This document shows, one piece after another, positions 22,240 to 32,468 of a stretch of DNA of 64,000 nt. Within the stretch, counting starts at the first letter, position 1; the number at the start of each line of letters is the position of its first letter. Both the position numbers and the translations under genes were made by a program. The notes under the pieces were generated by a model. It had not been told where the DNA came from. It saw only the letters and a list, made by a program, of their open reading frames with translations, and did no database searches. Source of the stretch: Methanobacterium spitsbergense (GTDB lineage: Archaea > Methanobacteriota > Methanobacteria > Methanobacteriales > Methanobacteriaceae); NCBI RefSeq assembly GCF_019931065.1, contig NZ_JAIOUQ010000003.1:1-64000 (forward strand), written 5' to 3'.

Positions 22240-22941
22240 TTATTTTTTATCCTCAACTAATCCATCTAATTTTCCTGCTACACCCGGTTTTTCACATGTG
22301 ATCATGTAAATGGTTCTGTCTCCAATATTTTCTGCCCTATCAGCAATCCTCTCAAGGAACCTTGCGACAAACAATAGATATATCAGGAAGGATATGGCAT
22401 CTTTCTCCTGAAACATACTAGCAGATATATCCTGAAGTGCCTGATCAAATAGATCGTCTACCTTGTCGTCATCCCTTTTTATTTCTCTTACCAGGTTCAT
22501 GTCCTCATTTAGAAATGCAGATATACTCTTACTCATCATTCCGTCAACAATATCTGCCATATGCGTGATGTCACTCATAGGTTTTTCAGGTATTTTTTCG
22601 TCCTTTATCTGTTTTGCAACGTCTGCAATATTCGAAGCTAAACCTCCCATCCTTTTTAAATGGCTTGCTACTTTTATACATGTTTCAATAAATCTTAAAT
22701 CTCTTGCTACTGGTTGCTCTGAAGCTATTACACTCATTGCTTTCTGCTCTAGGTTATAATTCATTTCATATAATTTATCATTTGACTTGCTAACTTTCTT
22801 AACCAGTTCCTCATCGTAACTAATAAAAGCTTCCAATGCATTTTTGTATGCAGAAAGGCTTGTCTGCCCCATTTCTTCAACATCTTCCCTAAGATAATTC
22901 AATCTTCTTTGGAACCTCATCCTTGGATATCTTCTTTCCAT
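22240..22941 (-). CDS. phoU: PhoU, phosphate transport regulator
   Basis: The last gene of the pst operon encodes a 233-residue PhoU, an all-helical protein that in bacteria restrains the Pst transporter and its signalling. Two PhoU repeats are visible, each with a metal-type motif ([20 protein letters not shown] and [20 protein letters not shown]). ATG at 22941 is preferred because the ribosome site AGGTGGAGG lies just before it and would include the upstream GTG. The gap from pstB is about 50 bases. Confidence 0.9.
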   Translation of the reverse strand: MERRYPRMRFQRRLNYLREDVEEMGQTSLSAYKNALEAFISYDEELVKKVSKSNDKLYEMNYNLEQKAMSVIASEQPVARDLRFIETCIKVASHLKRMGGLASNIADVAKQIKDEKIPEKPMSDITHMADIVDGMMSKSISAFLNEDMNLVREIKRDDDKVDDLFDQALQDISASMFQEKDAISFLIYLLFVARFLERIADRAENIGDRTIYMITCEKPGVAGKLDGLVEDKK

Positions 22942-22990
22942 TCTATCCTCCACCTATCTTTAAAATAAATGATATTATCTTATATTAAAT

Positions 22991-23746
22991 TCATCCAAAT
23001 CTTCCTGTTATATAATCTTCAGTACGTTTATCTTCTGGTTCTATGAATAGTTTGTCTGTAAGACCACTTTCAACTATTTCTCCATGAAGGAAAAATGCAG
23101 TGTACTTTGAAACCCTTGTTGCTTGTTGCATGTTATGTGTTACAATAATAATAGTGAAATCCTTTTTCAGCTTGTGTATTAAATCCTCTATTTTGGTTGT
23201 TGATATAGGATCGAGTGCTGAACAAGGTTCGTCCATTAGGATAACTTCAGGTTCGACTGCAATGGTCCGAGCAATACACAGCCGTTGTTGTTGTCCTCCT
23301 GAAAGTCCCATTGCAGATTTATCTAATTTCTCTTTAACCTCATCCCAGAGAGCAGCTTCTTTAAGACTTTCCTCAACCCTTTGTTCTATGAAATCTTTGT
23401 CTGAAATCCCATGAATTCTAAGTCCATATGCCACATTGTCAAATATGGATTTAGGAAATGGATTTGGCTTCTGAAAAACCATTCCAACCTTTTTTCTAAG
23501 ATCAACTACATCTACTTTGGGATCGTAAATATTACCACCATCAAGTAGAACTGTACCTGTCATTTTAAAGCTATCTATCAAATCATTCATTCTGTTTAAA
23601 GTCCTTATGAAAGTAGATTTACCACATCCAGAAGGTCCTATGAGTGATGTGACCATATTCTTTTTTATATTAATGTTTATATCTTTTAAGATATGTGATT
23701 CGTCAAAGTAAACGTTTAAATCTTCCACTTCAATTCTATAATCCAT
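22991..23746 (-). CDS. pstB: phosphate ABC transporter ATP-binding protein PstB
   Basis: The 251-residue ATPase drives phosphate import. Walker A is GPSGCGKST (residues 37-45), the ABC signature is LSGGQQQRL near residue 150, and Walker B is [13 protein letters not shown]. The segment [20 protein letters not shown] is the Q-loop typical of PstB. Its ATG lies one base past the pstA stop, so translation is probably coupled. Confidence 0.95.
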   Translation of the reverse strand: MDYRIEVEDLNVYFDESHILKDININIKKNMVTSLIGPSGCGKSTFIRTLNRMNDLIDSFKMTGTVLLDGGNIYDPKVDVVDLRKKVGMVFQKPNPFPKSIFDNVAYGLRIHGISDKDFIEQRVEESLKEAALWDEVKEKLDKSAMGLSGGQQQRLCIARTIAVEPEVILMDEPCSALDPISTTKIEDLIHKLKKDFTIIIVTHNMQQATRVSKYTAFFLHGEIVESGLTDKLFIEPEDKRTEDYITGRFG

Positions 23747-23747
23747 T

Positions 23748-24596
23748 TTATCGCCCCATCATCTTTTTGGAGTATCTTTCAACTACGGTGTTGGTTACAA
23801 CTGTTATAACAAGAATCAATAGAACAAGAACTGCAGCAGTCCCATATGCATTATCAAGGGATATACCTTCTGTTGCTAGAACATATAAATGCAGTGGTAA
23901 TGGCCTTCCAGGATCAAATATTGAAAGTGGCATTGCCAGAGCCGATCCAACAACAAATAATATTGCTGCCGCTTCTGACATTGCTCTTGCCATCCCAAGT
24001 ATTACACCTGTGGTGATACCCGGTATTGCAGCAGGAAGTATAACTCTATATACAGTTTGCCATTTAGATCCACCCAGTGCAAGGCTCCCTTCTGCATAAG
24101 ATTTTGGTACAGCTGCTATTGAAACTTCTGAAACCTGGAGTATTGTCGGTAAAGCCATAAATGCAAGAACAAGTCCTCCTGAAAACAGGGACCATCCCAT
24201 ACCAAGAAATACAACAAAAAATGCCAGTCCAAATAGTCCGAAAACTATTGAAGGTATTGATGCAAGTGTTTCTGATCCAAATCTAATGAGCTTTACAAAA
24301 ATATTTTCTTTTGTATACTCCTCAATAAACACCGCTGCACCTACCCCTAGTGGAGCTGCAACTAGTACTGCAATAACAGTTACAATAACAGTTGAAACTA
24401 TCATAGGAGCAATACCTCCAGATTTACCTGAATCTATGGGATTCCCCAATAAAAATTCCAGATTCATAACTGGAAGTCCTTTAATAAGTATGTAACCAAT
24501 TATTATTAGTAGTATGATTATAGTAACTATTCCTGAAGCCCAAAATACTCCTTTCATGATTTTCTGGGCATTTTTAGGAGATATGATCCTATTCAT
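23748..24596 (-). CDS. pstA: phosphate ABC transporter permease PstA
   Basis: A 282-residue membrane permease with six helices. The coupling loop that contacts PstB reads [19 protein letters not shown], and the preceding [16 protein letters not shown] is typical of PstA. With PstC it forms the phosphate channel through the membrane. It lies about 40 bases after pstC in the same operon. Confidence 0.93.
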   Translation of the reverse strand: MNRIISPKNAQKIMKGVFWASGIVTIIILLIIIGYILIKGLPVMNLEFLLGNPIDSGKSGGIAPMIVSTVIVTVIAVLVAAPLGVGAAVFIEEYTKENIFVKLIRFGSETLASIPSIVFGLFGLAFFVVFLGMGWSLFSGGLVLAFMALPTILQVSEVSIAAVPKSYAEGSLALGGSKWQTVYRVILPAAIPGITTGVILGMARAMSEAAAILFVVGSALAMPLSIFDPGRPLPLHLYVLATEGISLDNAYGTAAVLVLLILVITVVTNTVVERYSKKMMGR

Positions 24597-24635
24597 ATTT
24601 TACCTCCTGAATTACTATGATATTGTACCTGAATT

Positions 24636-25511
24636 TCACAGGTATCCTCCTCCAATTGTGATTTTCTTTTTATAGTGGAAGTAGTTGGCAATCACGAGAA
24701 GTATCATGATTATGATGAACAAGACTATTGCAGTTCCAAATAATGCACTGTAGTGAATTCCTGTTGCATAACCCATTTCTATTGCTATGTTCGATGTTAA
24801 CGCCCTTACCGGGTCGAAAATTGAATTTGGGAACTGTGCAACATTTCCTGCTACCATTATTACAGCTAATGTTTCACCTATTGCTCTACCCATTCCCAAT
24901 ATTATGGCGGTTATAATTCCAGGAATTGCTGCAGGGAAAATAACATTTTTAATTGTCTGCCAATGTGTTGCCCCTACTGCAAGTGATGCTTCCTTGTATT
25001 CCTGAGGTATAGAACGTAATGCATCCTCGGATACACTGATTATAGTTGGAAGTATCATTACAGTAAGAATTATTGATGCTGTAAGCATACTGAAACCAGT
25101 ACCTCCAAATTGAACCCTCATAATAGGAACCAGTACAATCAATCCGAAAAATCCATATACTACTGATGGAATTCCTGCTAGGGTTTCTATGACTGGCTTT
25201 AAAATTTTCCTCATTGTTTTGGGGGCTATTTCTGCCATGAATATTGCACACAGCAATGATAATGGAACAGCAAAAAGTAATGCCAGACCTGTTATTCCCA
25301 GAGAGCCCACTATCATTGGTAGAACTCCATAATCACCTGATGAAGGATCCCAAGTAGTTCCAAATATGAACTTTAAGAATCCATAGCTCTCCATGGAAGG
25401 TAAACCTTCAGAGAATATGAAGATTATGATGAGTAGGATTATGATTATTGATGAAAGAGCGGTAATTAACAGACCCTTCTCTATTAAAAATTCTTCGATA
25501 TTATCCTTCAT
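24636..25511 (-). CDS. pstC: phosphate ABC transporter permease PstC
   Basis: A 291-residue permease with six helices; the coupling loop is [19 protein letters not shown] and the conserved [17 protein letters not shown] follows the PstC pattern. The frame extends seven codons to 25532, but ATG at 25511 is chosen because GGAG lies about eight bases upstream of it. It pairs with PstA. Confidence 0.92.
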   Translation of the reverse strand: MKDNIEEFLIEKGLLITALSSIIIILLIIIFIFSEGLPSMESYGFLKFIFGTTWDPSSGDYGVLPMIVGSLGITGLALLFAVPLSLLCAIFMAEIAPKTMRKILKPVIETLAGIPSVVYGFFGLIVLVPIMRVQFGGTGFSMLTASIILTVMILPTIISVSEDALRSIPQEYKEASLAVGATHWQTIKNVIFPAAIPGIITAIILGMGRAIGETLAVIMVAGNVAQFPNSIFDPVRALTSNIAIEMGYATGIHYSALFGTAIVLFIIIMILLVIANYFHYKKKITIGGGYL

Positions 25512-25631
25512 TTGAGTACTCCAAAAATTCATTTAATTTAAATTTCAATTAGTTTATGTTTCAATCTTGGTTGATAATATTCTCATTTTAGTTAAGTCTT
25601 GTAATTATATAATATCTGATATTAACACAAT

Positions 25632-26450
25632 CTACTGTTTCAGTTGATTTGCAGGCACTACTTTCTGATTTTGTATTATGGCCTGTCCTTCAGGACTCAT
25701 TACATAATCGAGAAAATCTTTGGAAATACCAGTGGGTTCGCCTTTTATTAATAATTCAAATGGCCTTTGTAGTAGATATGAACCATTGGCCACACTCTGT
25801 TCTGAGGGTGTTATTCCATTTACTGTAATTGCTTTGACAGAATTATCCATGTTTACAAGGGATATAAATCCAATTGCTCCGGGATCCTGTTTCACTGCCT
25901 GTTTCACTGATTCGGTTGAACTTTGAACAATCGCATCTTTGCGTATTTTAGTACTGCCCATAATTATATCCTGGAATGATTGAAGAGTTCCTGAACCAGA
26001 CTCTCTTACCACTACATGAACCTCTTCATCAGAACCTCCAATTTGATTCCAATTGGTTACTTCGCCGCTGAAAAGATTACGAATTTGTTCGGAAGTTAAG
26101 TTGCTAATTGAATTTTCATTATTTACTGCAATGATAATTCCATCCCTTCCAATAACATATTCATTTAATCCATCTTTTTCATCGGGGTTGAGAGCCTTTG
26201 AACTCATTCCCATATTAACTATTCCTTGTTCAACTGTCCTTATACCAAGACCTGAACCTCCACCTTGTACATTTATTCGTACATTGGGATGTGTCTCTTG
26301 ATATTTTTCTGCAAGTTTCTCTATTACCGGTTGTACGGATGTCGATCCTGCAATTTGTAGTCTTTCGTATTGATTTCCTGGATTAAACACAAGATAAGCA
26401 CTGATAATTATTATAACTGCGATTATTAGAAGAACATATTTAGAATCCAT
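25632..26450 (-). CDS. pstS: phosphate-binding protein PstS (second copy in the operon)
   Basis: The 272-residue binding protein has an N-terminal membrane anchor (residues 5-23) without a lipobox cysteine, so it is probably tethered to the outside of the cell by that helix. Phosphate-site segments include [27 protein letters not shown] and RESGSGTLQSFQDII. The ATG follows GGTGATGGT. It is about 60 percent like the next PstS by eye. Its own TATA-like GATATAAAC near 26530 suggests it can also be transcribed separately. Confidence 0.92.
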   Translation of the reverse strand: MDSKYVLLIIAVIIIISAYLVFNPGNQYERLQIAGSTSVQPVIEKLAEKYQETHPNVRINVQGGGSGLGIRTVEQGIVNMGMSSKALNPDEKDGLNEYVIGRDGIIIAVNNENSISNLTSEQIRNLFSGEVTNWNQIGGSDEEVHVVVRESGSGTLQSFQDIIMGSTKIRKDAIVQSSTESVKQAVKQDPGAIGFISLVNMDNSVKAITVNGITPSEQSVANGSYLLQRPFELLIKGEPTGISKDFLDYVMSPEGQAIIQNQKVVPANQLKQ

Positions 26451-26606
26451 ACCATCACCTTACAAATACCTTCAACCTTTGAGTATTTAAAAATGTGGTA
26501 TGAAACTCGAATATGTTACCTAATGTGTTTATATCGATTAATTTAGATTAATTTAATAAATATACAATTGAAATGGTATTTTTACCATTTCAAAAGTTCT
26601 TTCTAA

Positions 26607-27419
26607 CTATTTTGCCGGTACAACATTTGCTGATTTAATTATGGCCTGCCCTTCAGGCCCCATAACCCAATCTATAAAGTCTTTAACAGCACCCTTTGGT
26701 TCACCTTTGGTTAAGAAAATGAACGGCCTCTGGAGTTTGTAAGTACCATCTGAAACAGTCTGTTCTGAAGGTGTAACACCATTTACAGTTAATGCTTTAA
26801 CAGAAGAATCCAAGTCCACAAGTGATATAAATCCAATTGCATTTGGATCACCCTTAACTGACTGTTTAACTGCTTCGGTTGAACTTTGAACAATTGCATC
26901 AGCCTTGATTTTGGCAGTTTTATTTAAAATAAGATCTTCGAAAGCTGTTCTTGTACCTGAACCATCTTCACGGGTAATTACATCTATTTTAGCGTTTGCT
27001 CCACCAACCTGATTCCAGTTGGTAACATTACCACTGAATATGTCCTTCAGCTGTGTTACTGTGAGACCATTAACAGAATTTGCAGTGTTGACTGCAATGA
27101 CTATTCCATCTTTACCTATTACATTTTGATTTAAACCTGTTGATTCATTGGCACTAAGGTCCTTAGAACTGGTACCTATGTTTACAGTTCCTTCGCTTAC
27201 ACTTTTAATTCCAACTCCAGATCCCCCACCTTGAACATTGATCTTTACATTAGGATTTTTCTGCATGTACACTTGTGCAAGTTTTTCTGCTACAGGTTGA
27301 ACCGATGTTGATCCTGCTATTGTTATCTTGTTACTATTCGATCCAGATGCAAATACCATGTATGCGCCTGCTATTATCACTATTGCTATTATTATTCCGA
27401 TTATATATTTTGAGTCCAC
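26607..27419 (-). CDS. pstS: phosphate-binding protein PstS (first gene of the operon)
   Basis: The 270-residue protein has the same plan as the other PstS: an N-terminal helix (residues 5-23), [34 protein letters not shown] and [15 protein letters not shown]. The start is GTG at 27419 behind GAGGTGAAATAG; no ATG lies near. Two PstS copies could differ in affinity or expression. It is the first gene after the promoter with the inverted repeats at 27470-27559. Confidence 0.92.
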   Translation of the reverse strand: MDSKYIIGIIIAIVIIAGAYMVFASGSNSNKITIAGSTSVQPVAEKLAQVYMQKNPNVKINVQGGGSGVGIKSVSEGTVNIGTSSKDLSANESTGLNQNVIGKDGIVIAVNTANSVNGLTVTQLKDIFSGNVTNWNQVGGANAKIDVITREDGSGTRTAFEDLILNKTAKIKADAIVQSSTEAVKQSVKGDPNAIGFISLVDLDSSVKALTVNGVTPSEQTVSDGTYKLQRPFIFLTKGEPKGAVKDFIDWVMGPEGQAIIKSANVVPAK

Positions 27420-27455
27420 CTATTTCACCTCATTCCTAACCTTAGTGCAATTACA

Positions 27456-27559
27456 TATAAAGGTTACTATATGTGTTTTTATTAACACATAGTGTGAACA
27501 AAATCACGGCAATATATAAATTATTTCCAATTCTTTTAAATAAGAACACATTTTGTGTT
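27456..27559. promoter_or_regulatory. pst promoter with AACACA-N3-TGTGTT inverted repeats
   Basis: A minus-strand TATA box, TTTATATG, lies at about 27455-27462, some 40 bases before the pstS GTG. Upstream are TATGTGTT at 27470-27477 facing AACACATA at 27484-27491, then AACACA-TAG-TGTGAA at 27484-27498 and AACACA-TTT-TGTGTT at 27545-27559. The shared half-site suggests a dimeric regulator. The region is divergent, so the sites may act on the lyase gene at 27617 too. Confidence 0.5.
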
Positions 27560-27616
27560 TTAATTAAGACCAAAGGGTTAAATTTAAATATTATTCATTT
27601 TATTTAATATAATATC

Positions 27617-28399
27617 ATGATAACTGAAGAAATAATGAGAGGTATGTTAAAACCTAAAAATTCTGACTTGAGAACCTCGATAACTCAAGTAGAAACAAAC
27701 ATGCTGAAAACACAGGGTTTTTTTCAGGAGGAGATAATTGGCAACTTCTCTTTTGCAGAAATGGTTTATCTTCTTTTAAAGGGTGAAAAACCATCAGAAA
27801 ATCATAAAAAAATGTTCGAAGCAGTATTGATATCATTTTGTGATCATGGGATAACTCCCCCTAGCACACAATCAGCAAGATTAATGGCATCTGCTGGTTC
27901 ACCTGTAAATGTTTGTATTGCAGGAGGAATTCTTGCTTTTGGAGAAAACCATGCCGGAGCTATAGAAAATGCAATGAAAATTTTTCAGGAAGGAGTTAAA
28001 ATATCCGATGCTTACAATAGATCCGCATCGGAAACTGCACGGTTCATAATAGAGGAATATAGAGACCAAGGTAAAAAGATACCAGGATTTGGACATCGTT
28101 ATCATTCAGAAGATCCAAGAGCACGAAAACTCTTAGAAATTGCACAAAATTGTGGTTGCAATGGAAAACACTTTAAAATTGCGATTGAAATGGAAAAATT
28201 ATTATTAAAAGATAAAGGAATAAAAATTAATATTGATGGAGCAAATGCAGCAATATTATCTGACATGAAATTTAATTGGCATTTAGGATGTGGTATATTT
28301 GCAATAGGTAGGATACCCGGGTTATTGGCACATATAACAGAGGAAATATTAAATGAAGATCCATTCAGGAAAATCACAGAACTAAAATCTACAGTATAA
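27617..28399 (+). CDS. short citrate synthase-fold protein, citryl-CoA lyase-like
   Basis: The 260-residue product aligns with the catalytic part of citrate synthase and with the C-terminal citryl-CoA lyase domain of ATP-citrate lyase; full citrate synthases are about 370-430 residues. The catalytic residues are apparently kept: His in AFGENHAGAIENAM, His in GFGHRYHSEDPRA, and Asp in INIDGANAAILSDM. It could cleave citryl-CoA to acetyl-CoA and oxaloacetate or run a related aldol reaction; no partner ligase is near. The ATG lies near a TATA-like TTAAATTTAAATATT at 27577-27591 with no clear ribosome site, so a short or absent leader is likely. Confidence 0.7.
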   Translation: MITEEIMRGMLKPKNSDLRTSITQVETNMLKTQGFFQEEIIGNFSFAEMVYLLLKGEKPSENHKKMFEAVLISFCDHGITPPSTQSARLMASAGSPVNVCIAGGILAFGENHAGAIENAMKIFQEGVKISDAYNRSASETARFIIEEYRDQGKKIPGFGHRYHSEDPRARKLLEIAQNCGCNGKHFKIAIEMEKLLLKDKGIKINIDGANAAILSDMKFNWHLGCGIFAIGRIPGLLAHITEEILNEDPFRKITELKSTV

Positions 28400-28599
28400 A
28401 ATTACAAAAATCCATATTCCACCATAATCAAAAAAAATTTCTTAGATTAAATTTGAGATTAAAAATATAGTAAAAGACATAGACTTCAAGTGTAAAAAAG
28501 AACACATAAAGCCTAAAAATAGTGATATTATATCAAATAATTATCAAAAAATTTAGATTTTGGAGATACTGATGTTTTATGTTATGATATGGAGAAAAA
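28400..28599. other. non-coding gap before the unknown gene pair
   Basis: Two hundred AT-rich bases with no gene and no repeat that I can support. ATGGAGAAAA lies directly before the next start, and GGAGA within it can serve as ribosome site. Confidence 0.4.
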
Positions 28600-29214
28600 A
28601 TGCAATTTGATTACAGTATAATATTGACATTAATGGGTTTATCAATCATTTCAGTAATTATTTTAATTAAATTGATCTACAGGCATAATCCTTATTATAA
28701 TGAACAATATGGAAATGAAATAGTCCTTTTTCACAGTTCAGATAGATATAAAAAAAGGGTTTGGAGATTCAACCTAATTGAAGATGTAAAAAATTTCAAT
28801 AAAAAAAGAAAAACCGTTGATAAATTAAAACTCAAAGTTATTGTTGGGGAATTTAGTGAAGGTACACAAGAGATAATAAAACACGCGGCTAATCATCAAT
28901 TTGCATCAATAATAGTAATTAGTGGACCTAAAGTATTTTGCGAGGACAAAATGGAGATTTATACTCTTCTCGATAAATATGAAAGTGTAGAATATTTAAT
29001 ATTGCCAAAAAGGCCTACAAAACATTTTATGATTTTTAATGATAAGGGATTATATATTGAAAAACCGCACAGACACAATGAAAGTCGTGGATCTGTTGGT
29101 ATAAAAAAAGCCCAACCAGAATTGATAAAAAAATATGACCAAACATTCAATAAAATGGTGGAATTTGCAATTCCAATTACTAAAGAAGAAGTGTTAAAAC
29201 AAGAATGTTATTAA
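28600..29214 (+). CDS. unknown protein with N-terminal membrane helix
   Basis: I do not recognise this 204-residue protein. Residues 7-26 form one hydrophobic helix (IILTLMGLSIISVIILIKL), followed by a basic soluble part. That part alternates strands and helices: KLKVIVGEFSEGTQEIIKHA, FASIIVISGPKVFCEDKMEI, VEYLILPKRPTKHFMIFN and GLYIEKPHRHNESRGSVGI, where the last has a HRHNE segment. It could be an anchored nucleotide- or phosphate-binding fold; the VEYLILP and HFMIFNDKGLYIE strands also recall phospholipase-D-like domains without their HKD motif. It is followed 16 bases later by a small membrane protein, so the two form an operon. Confidence 0.65.
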   Translation: MQFDYSIILTLMGLSIISVIILIKLIYRHNPYYNEQYGNEIVLFHSSDRYKKRVWRFNLIEDVKNFNKKRKTVDKLKLKVIVGEFSEGTQEIIKHAANHQFASIIVISGPKVFCEDKMEIYTLLDKYESVEYLILPKRPTKHFMIFNDKGLYIEKPHRHNESRGSVGIKKAQPELIKKYDQTFNKMVEFAIPITKEEVLKQECY

Positions 29215-29230
29215 CAAATGGAGCTAAAAT

Positions 29231-29623
29231 ATGGATATATCTGCATTAATACCCGAATTTCTAGTTTTAAGTTTAGCAGGATCTTCATTATCAATAGCAG
29301 CCTATTCATCATTTAAAGACAAGAGTGATGATCAAAAATTACTGTTAATCATTGCCAGCTGTTTTATATTTGCATTTTTAGTGGTTTTTATTTTATCATT
29401 ACTAACACTTGAAAACTTAACATTTTATCAGTACATATTAGCTTTAATCTTCTATGTCCTGATTTTCATGGCCATATTGTCCATTATAGGATTTATTATC
29501 CATCGTTTAGTAACTGATCAAAGATACAAGGATGATGAATTACAATCTGCTATAGATATAATTGAATCAAGTAAGGATGGATTGGATAGTTCAATAACCC
29601 TGTATGAATCTGAAAAATTTTGA
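29231..29623 (+). CDS. small membrane protein of unknown function
   Basis: A 130-residue protein with three hydrophobic helices at about residues 8-25, 38-58 and 67-90, and an acidic C-terminal tail (DDELQSAIDIIESSKDGLDS) likely to face the cytoplasm. There is no family I recognise. GGAGCTAAAAT precedes the ATG. Its close spacing with the preceding gene suggests the products interact at the membrane. Confidence 0.65.
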   Translation: MDISALIPEFLVLSLAGSSLSIAAYSSFKDKSDDQKLLLIIASCFIFAFLVVFILSLLTLENLTFYQYILALIFYVLIFMAILSIIGFIIHRLVTDQRYKDDELQSAIDIIESSKDGLDSSITLYESEKF

Positions 29624-29775
29624 TGACAAGAATTTTTAAAATAAAAATTTTCTATATAAATTATTTTTTACTTTAATAAACATCAGTCTAATGCACAATG
29701 ATTAATCATTATGAAATAAATTTATATGATATTATATTGTAAGTTATATTTTGTGAATTTAAGGAGGGATAAAAA

Positions 29776-31152
29776 ACGAATATTAGTTTTAAGACTTTAG
29801 GGATGCCTTTGGCTATAATTGCATTTATTTTGGTCATGTTAGTCCCATTACCTGGCTTGATTTATCCCGGTCATGCTGCAATAGCTCTTTTGATTTTTGC
29901 AATTATAATGTGGGCTAGTGAAGCACAGCATCTCGCTGTCACCTCTATAATACTGTTATTTTTACAACCCCTATTGGGTATTGAAAGTTTCAGTAATGCC
30001 GTAATTGGGTTTGCTAATCCCATTATCTTCTTGATGATTGGTGGATTTATTCTCGCAGTGGCTATTGGTAAAAGTGGACTTGCTAAGCGTTTCACTTATT
30101 GGATGCTCTCTAAGGTGGGTACAAGTCCAAGCATGAGTATTTTTGCAGCTGTTTTTTCAACAGGGATTTTGTCTGCATGGATTGAAAATGTTGTTGCATT
30201 TGCTATGCTTCTTCCCATTATCAAAACAATTGTACCATTGTTCGGTGTAGATGAACCTGAGAAGGGTAACAGTAACTTTGCTAAAGCAATGGTTCTAGGT
30301 GCATCATATGGTTCATTAGCAGGTGGTTTTGGTACTGAAATAGGTACAGCACCAAACTTAATGGCTGCAGCTTACACACACCTTCCATTTGTTAATTGGA
30401 TGATATTTGGATTTCCACTTGCAATTTTTATGTTGTTTGTAACTTGGAAGTTGTTAGGTTGGATTTTCCCGCCAGAAACCGATGGAATTGTGGGTGGGAA
30501 AGAAACATTGATCAAAGCTATGAGTGTTATGGGTTCTATCACCCGAACAGAGAAAATAACTGCAGCAATATTATTCTTTACTATAGGTTTGTGGGTAACA
30601 ACTGGTATAACGGGTATAAATAGTTATTCTGTTGCTTTGATTGGTGCAGCTTTGTACTTTATCACTGGTGTCATAGATTGGAAAGATGCTCAGGAAGGTG
30701 TAGATTGGGGATTAATTATCTTCTTCGGAGGAGCTTTATCACTTGGTGCTGCACTGCTAAATACAGGTGCCGCAGCATGGCTTATACATGACCTAATAGG
30801 TATGATGGGTAGTAATGTTTCAACACTTGCCATAATGCTCTTGTTGATGGTTATTGCTGTGATTTTTACTCAGGTAATGTCTAACATTGCATTATCTGCT
30901 ATTTTAGTGCCTCTGTCTGTTACTTTAGCTACTGCTCAGGGTCAACCTATCGGGATTTATGCTGTTCCGGTAGCTATTTCATGTTCGCTTTCGTTCATGT
31001 TCCCAATGGCAGATCCAACTGTAGCAATGGCATATGGTACGGGTTATGTGAAGATCAAAGAAATACTCAAAGCAGGAATTCCAATGGTAGTAATTGGAAT
31101 TATTGCAACTATAGTGGTAATGCTGACTATAGCCAAACCTTTCCTAGGATAA
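29776..31152 (+). CDS. DASS/SLC13-family anion symporter, with ACG at the expected start
   Basis: The protein has about eleven helices and the family features [11 protein letters not shown] and [15 protein letters not shown], the two SNT-like ion-binding hairpins of sodium/dicarboxylate or sulfate symporters (about 450 residues is normal). AAGGAGGG at 29761-29768 is seven bases before an in-frame ACG at 29776-29778; the reading continues [15 protein letters not shown]. The first ATG, at 29803, is 34 bases downstream of the ribosome site. The natural start is therefore ACG, either a lost ATG or a rare start. If only the ATG is used, nine residues are lost, before the first helix, so function could survive. 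Substrate unknown. Confidence 0.8.
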   Translation, partial: TNISFKTLGMPLAIIAFILVMLVPLPGLIYPGHAAIALLIFAIIMWASEAQHLAVTSIILLFLQPLLGIESFSNAVIGFANPIIFLMIGGFILAVAIGKSGLAKRFTYWMLSKVGTSPSMSIFAAVFSTGILSAWIENVVAFAMLLPIIKTIVPLFGVDEPEKGNSNFAKAMVLGASYGSLAGGFGTEIGTAPNLMAAAYTHLPFVNWMIFGFPLAIFMLFVTWKLLGWIFPPETDGIVGGKETLIKAMSVMGSITRTEKITAAILFFTIGLWVTTGITGINSYSVALIGAALYFITGVIDWKDAQEGVDWGLIIFFGGALSLGAALLNTGAAAWLIHDLIGMMGSNVSTLAIMLLLMVIAVIFTQVMSNIALSAILVPLSVTLATAQGQPIGIYAVPVAISCSLSFMFPMADPTVAMAYGTGYVKIKEILKAGIPMVVIGIIATIVVMLTIAKPFLG

Positions 31153-31261
31153 ACAAAACATAAGAATTGATTGCAGTAAAATTGATTCTGTAATTAATTA
31201 TTTATTTTTTTTTATATAATATTTGAAATTATTAAAATTAAAAATTATATGGGGGATTGTT

Positions 31262-31702
31262 ATGCCTAAAAAAATATTATTACCTACCGATGGATCAAAA
31301 AATGCTGAAAGAGCAGGAAAATATGCCATATCCCTTGCTGATATAAGCGGTACAGATATAATAGTTTTAAACGTGATAGATACCTATTACTTGGATTCTA
31401 TACCACAACCTGATTCAGGAAAAGTGCAGATGAAGAGTTGACGTCAAGCGTGAACAATAGAACGCTTTGAAGATTAAATAGAAGAAAATAAATGCAATGG
31501 TAAATGTAAAAACATTAATTTCAAAATTCTAATCAAAGAAGGAAAACCAGCAGACGTGATACTAAAAACAATTGACAATGAAGGAATCGATCAGGTAATA
31601 ATAGGAAAATCGGGCAAACATGGATTAGAAAGATTGTTACTTGGAAGAACAACAGATAACGTAATAAAAGAAGCTAAAGTACCTGTTAATGTGATTTCAT
31701 AA
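31262..31702 (+). pseudogene. universal stress protein (UspA) pseudogene
   Basis: The N-terminal part [20 protein letters not shown] to [11 protein letters not shown] is a normal Usp start, then the frame shifts near 31420 (frame continues DEELTSS) and meets stops. In a later frame the C-terminal part is intact: ILIKEGKPADVILKTIDNEG, IDQVIIGKSGKHGLERLLLG and TTDNVIKEAKVPVNVIS with its stop at 31700-31702. The nucleotide-site motif GKSGKHGLERLLLG is thus kept in DNA but not in a full ORF. At least three disabling changes (a shift near 31420, a second shift near 31450, and TAA near 31477) make this a pseudogene. Confidence 0.8.
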
Positions 31703-31773
31703 ATAGTATATTTGTCTTGACTAGAATAATATTAGGTACCTGAAAATAAATATTCTAATATTGGAGTTATGGG

Positions 31774-32427
31774 ATGTACGTAGTAATTATGGGTGGTGGA
31801 AAAATGGGGCGGAATTTGGCCTCATTTTTGATTGCAGATGGACATGATGTTACTTTGATAGAAAGTGATCAAGAGTTGTGTAATGAAGCTTCATCTGAAT
31901 TGGATGCAATGATTATCTGTGGTAGTGGTACAAATGCTAAGGTATTGAAAGAAGCAAATTTAGACGATGCTGATGTTTTTGTAGCAGCTACTGGAAATGA
32001 TGAGGTCAATTTATTAGCATCCATCCTCGTAAGTGAGTTTAAGAATACAAAAATAATAGCCCGATTAAGTGATCCAAGCCATTCAAGTGCATTTAAAAAG
32101 ATTGGTATTGACTCTGTTGTAAGTCCAGAAATTACCACAGCTAGCTATGTTGAAAAATTAATTATAAGACCTAAAATTGCTGATTTAGTTGTCATGGGAA
32201 AAGGAGATGCAGAATTATTGGATATAAAATTGGAAAACGAAAAATCAATAGGCAAAAAAATAGGTGATGTTAGTCCCAATGATAACTTTTTAATTGTAGC
32301 AGTCTATGAAAATGGAAATTTAATAATTCCAAAACCTGAAATGGTTTTAAAAAAAGATATGAAAATTTCTATACTAGTAAAAACTAAATATGCCCAAAAT
32401 GTCATGAAAAGATTTACTAATTTGTAA
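31774..32427 (+). CDS. TrkA-family potassium uptake regulatory protein
   Basis: The 217-residue cytoplasmic protein has an N-terminal NAD-binding RCK domain ([55 protein letters not shown]) and a C-terminal TrkA-C domain ([20 protein letters not shown]). It should gate a TrkH/TrkG potassium channel, which is not in this window. It follows the stress-protein pseudogene on the same strand and is convergent with the PAS gene. Confidence 0.87.
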   Translation: MYVVIMGGGKMGRNLASFLIADGHDVTLIESDQELCNEASSELDAMIICGSGTNAKVLKEANLDDADVFVAATGNDEVNLLASILVSEFKNTKIIARLSDPSHSSAFKKIGIDSVVSPEITTASYVEKLIIRPKIADLVVMGKGDAELLDIKLENEKSIGKKIGDVSPNDNFLIVAVYENGNLIIPKPEMVLKKDMKISILVKTKYAQNVMKRFTNL

Positions 32428-32468
32428 AAAAAATAAAATTCTTAATTTTCCCTTTAATTATATTAATT

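Noticed and set aside
27617..28399. Full citrate synthase.
   Set aside because: At 260 residues it lacks about 100-170 residues of standard citrate synthases, so it was called a lyase-like short form.
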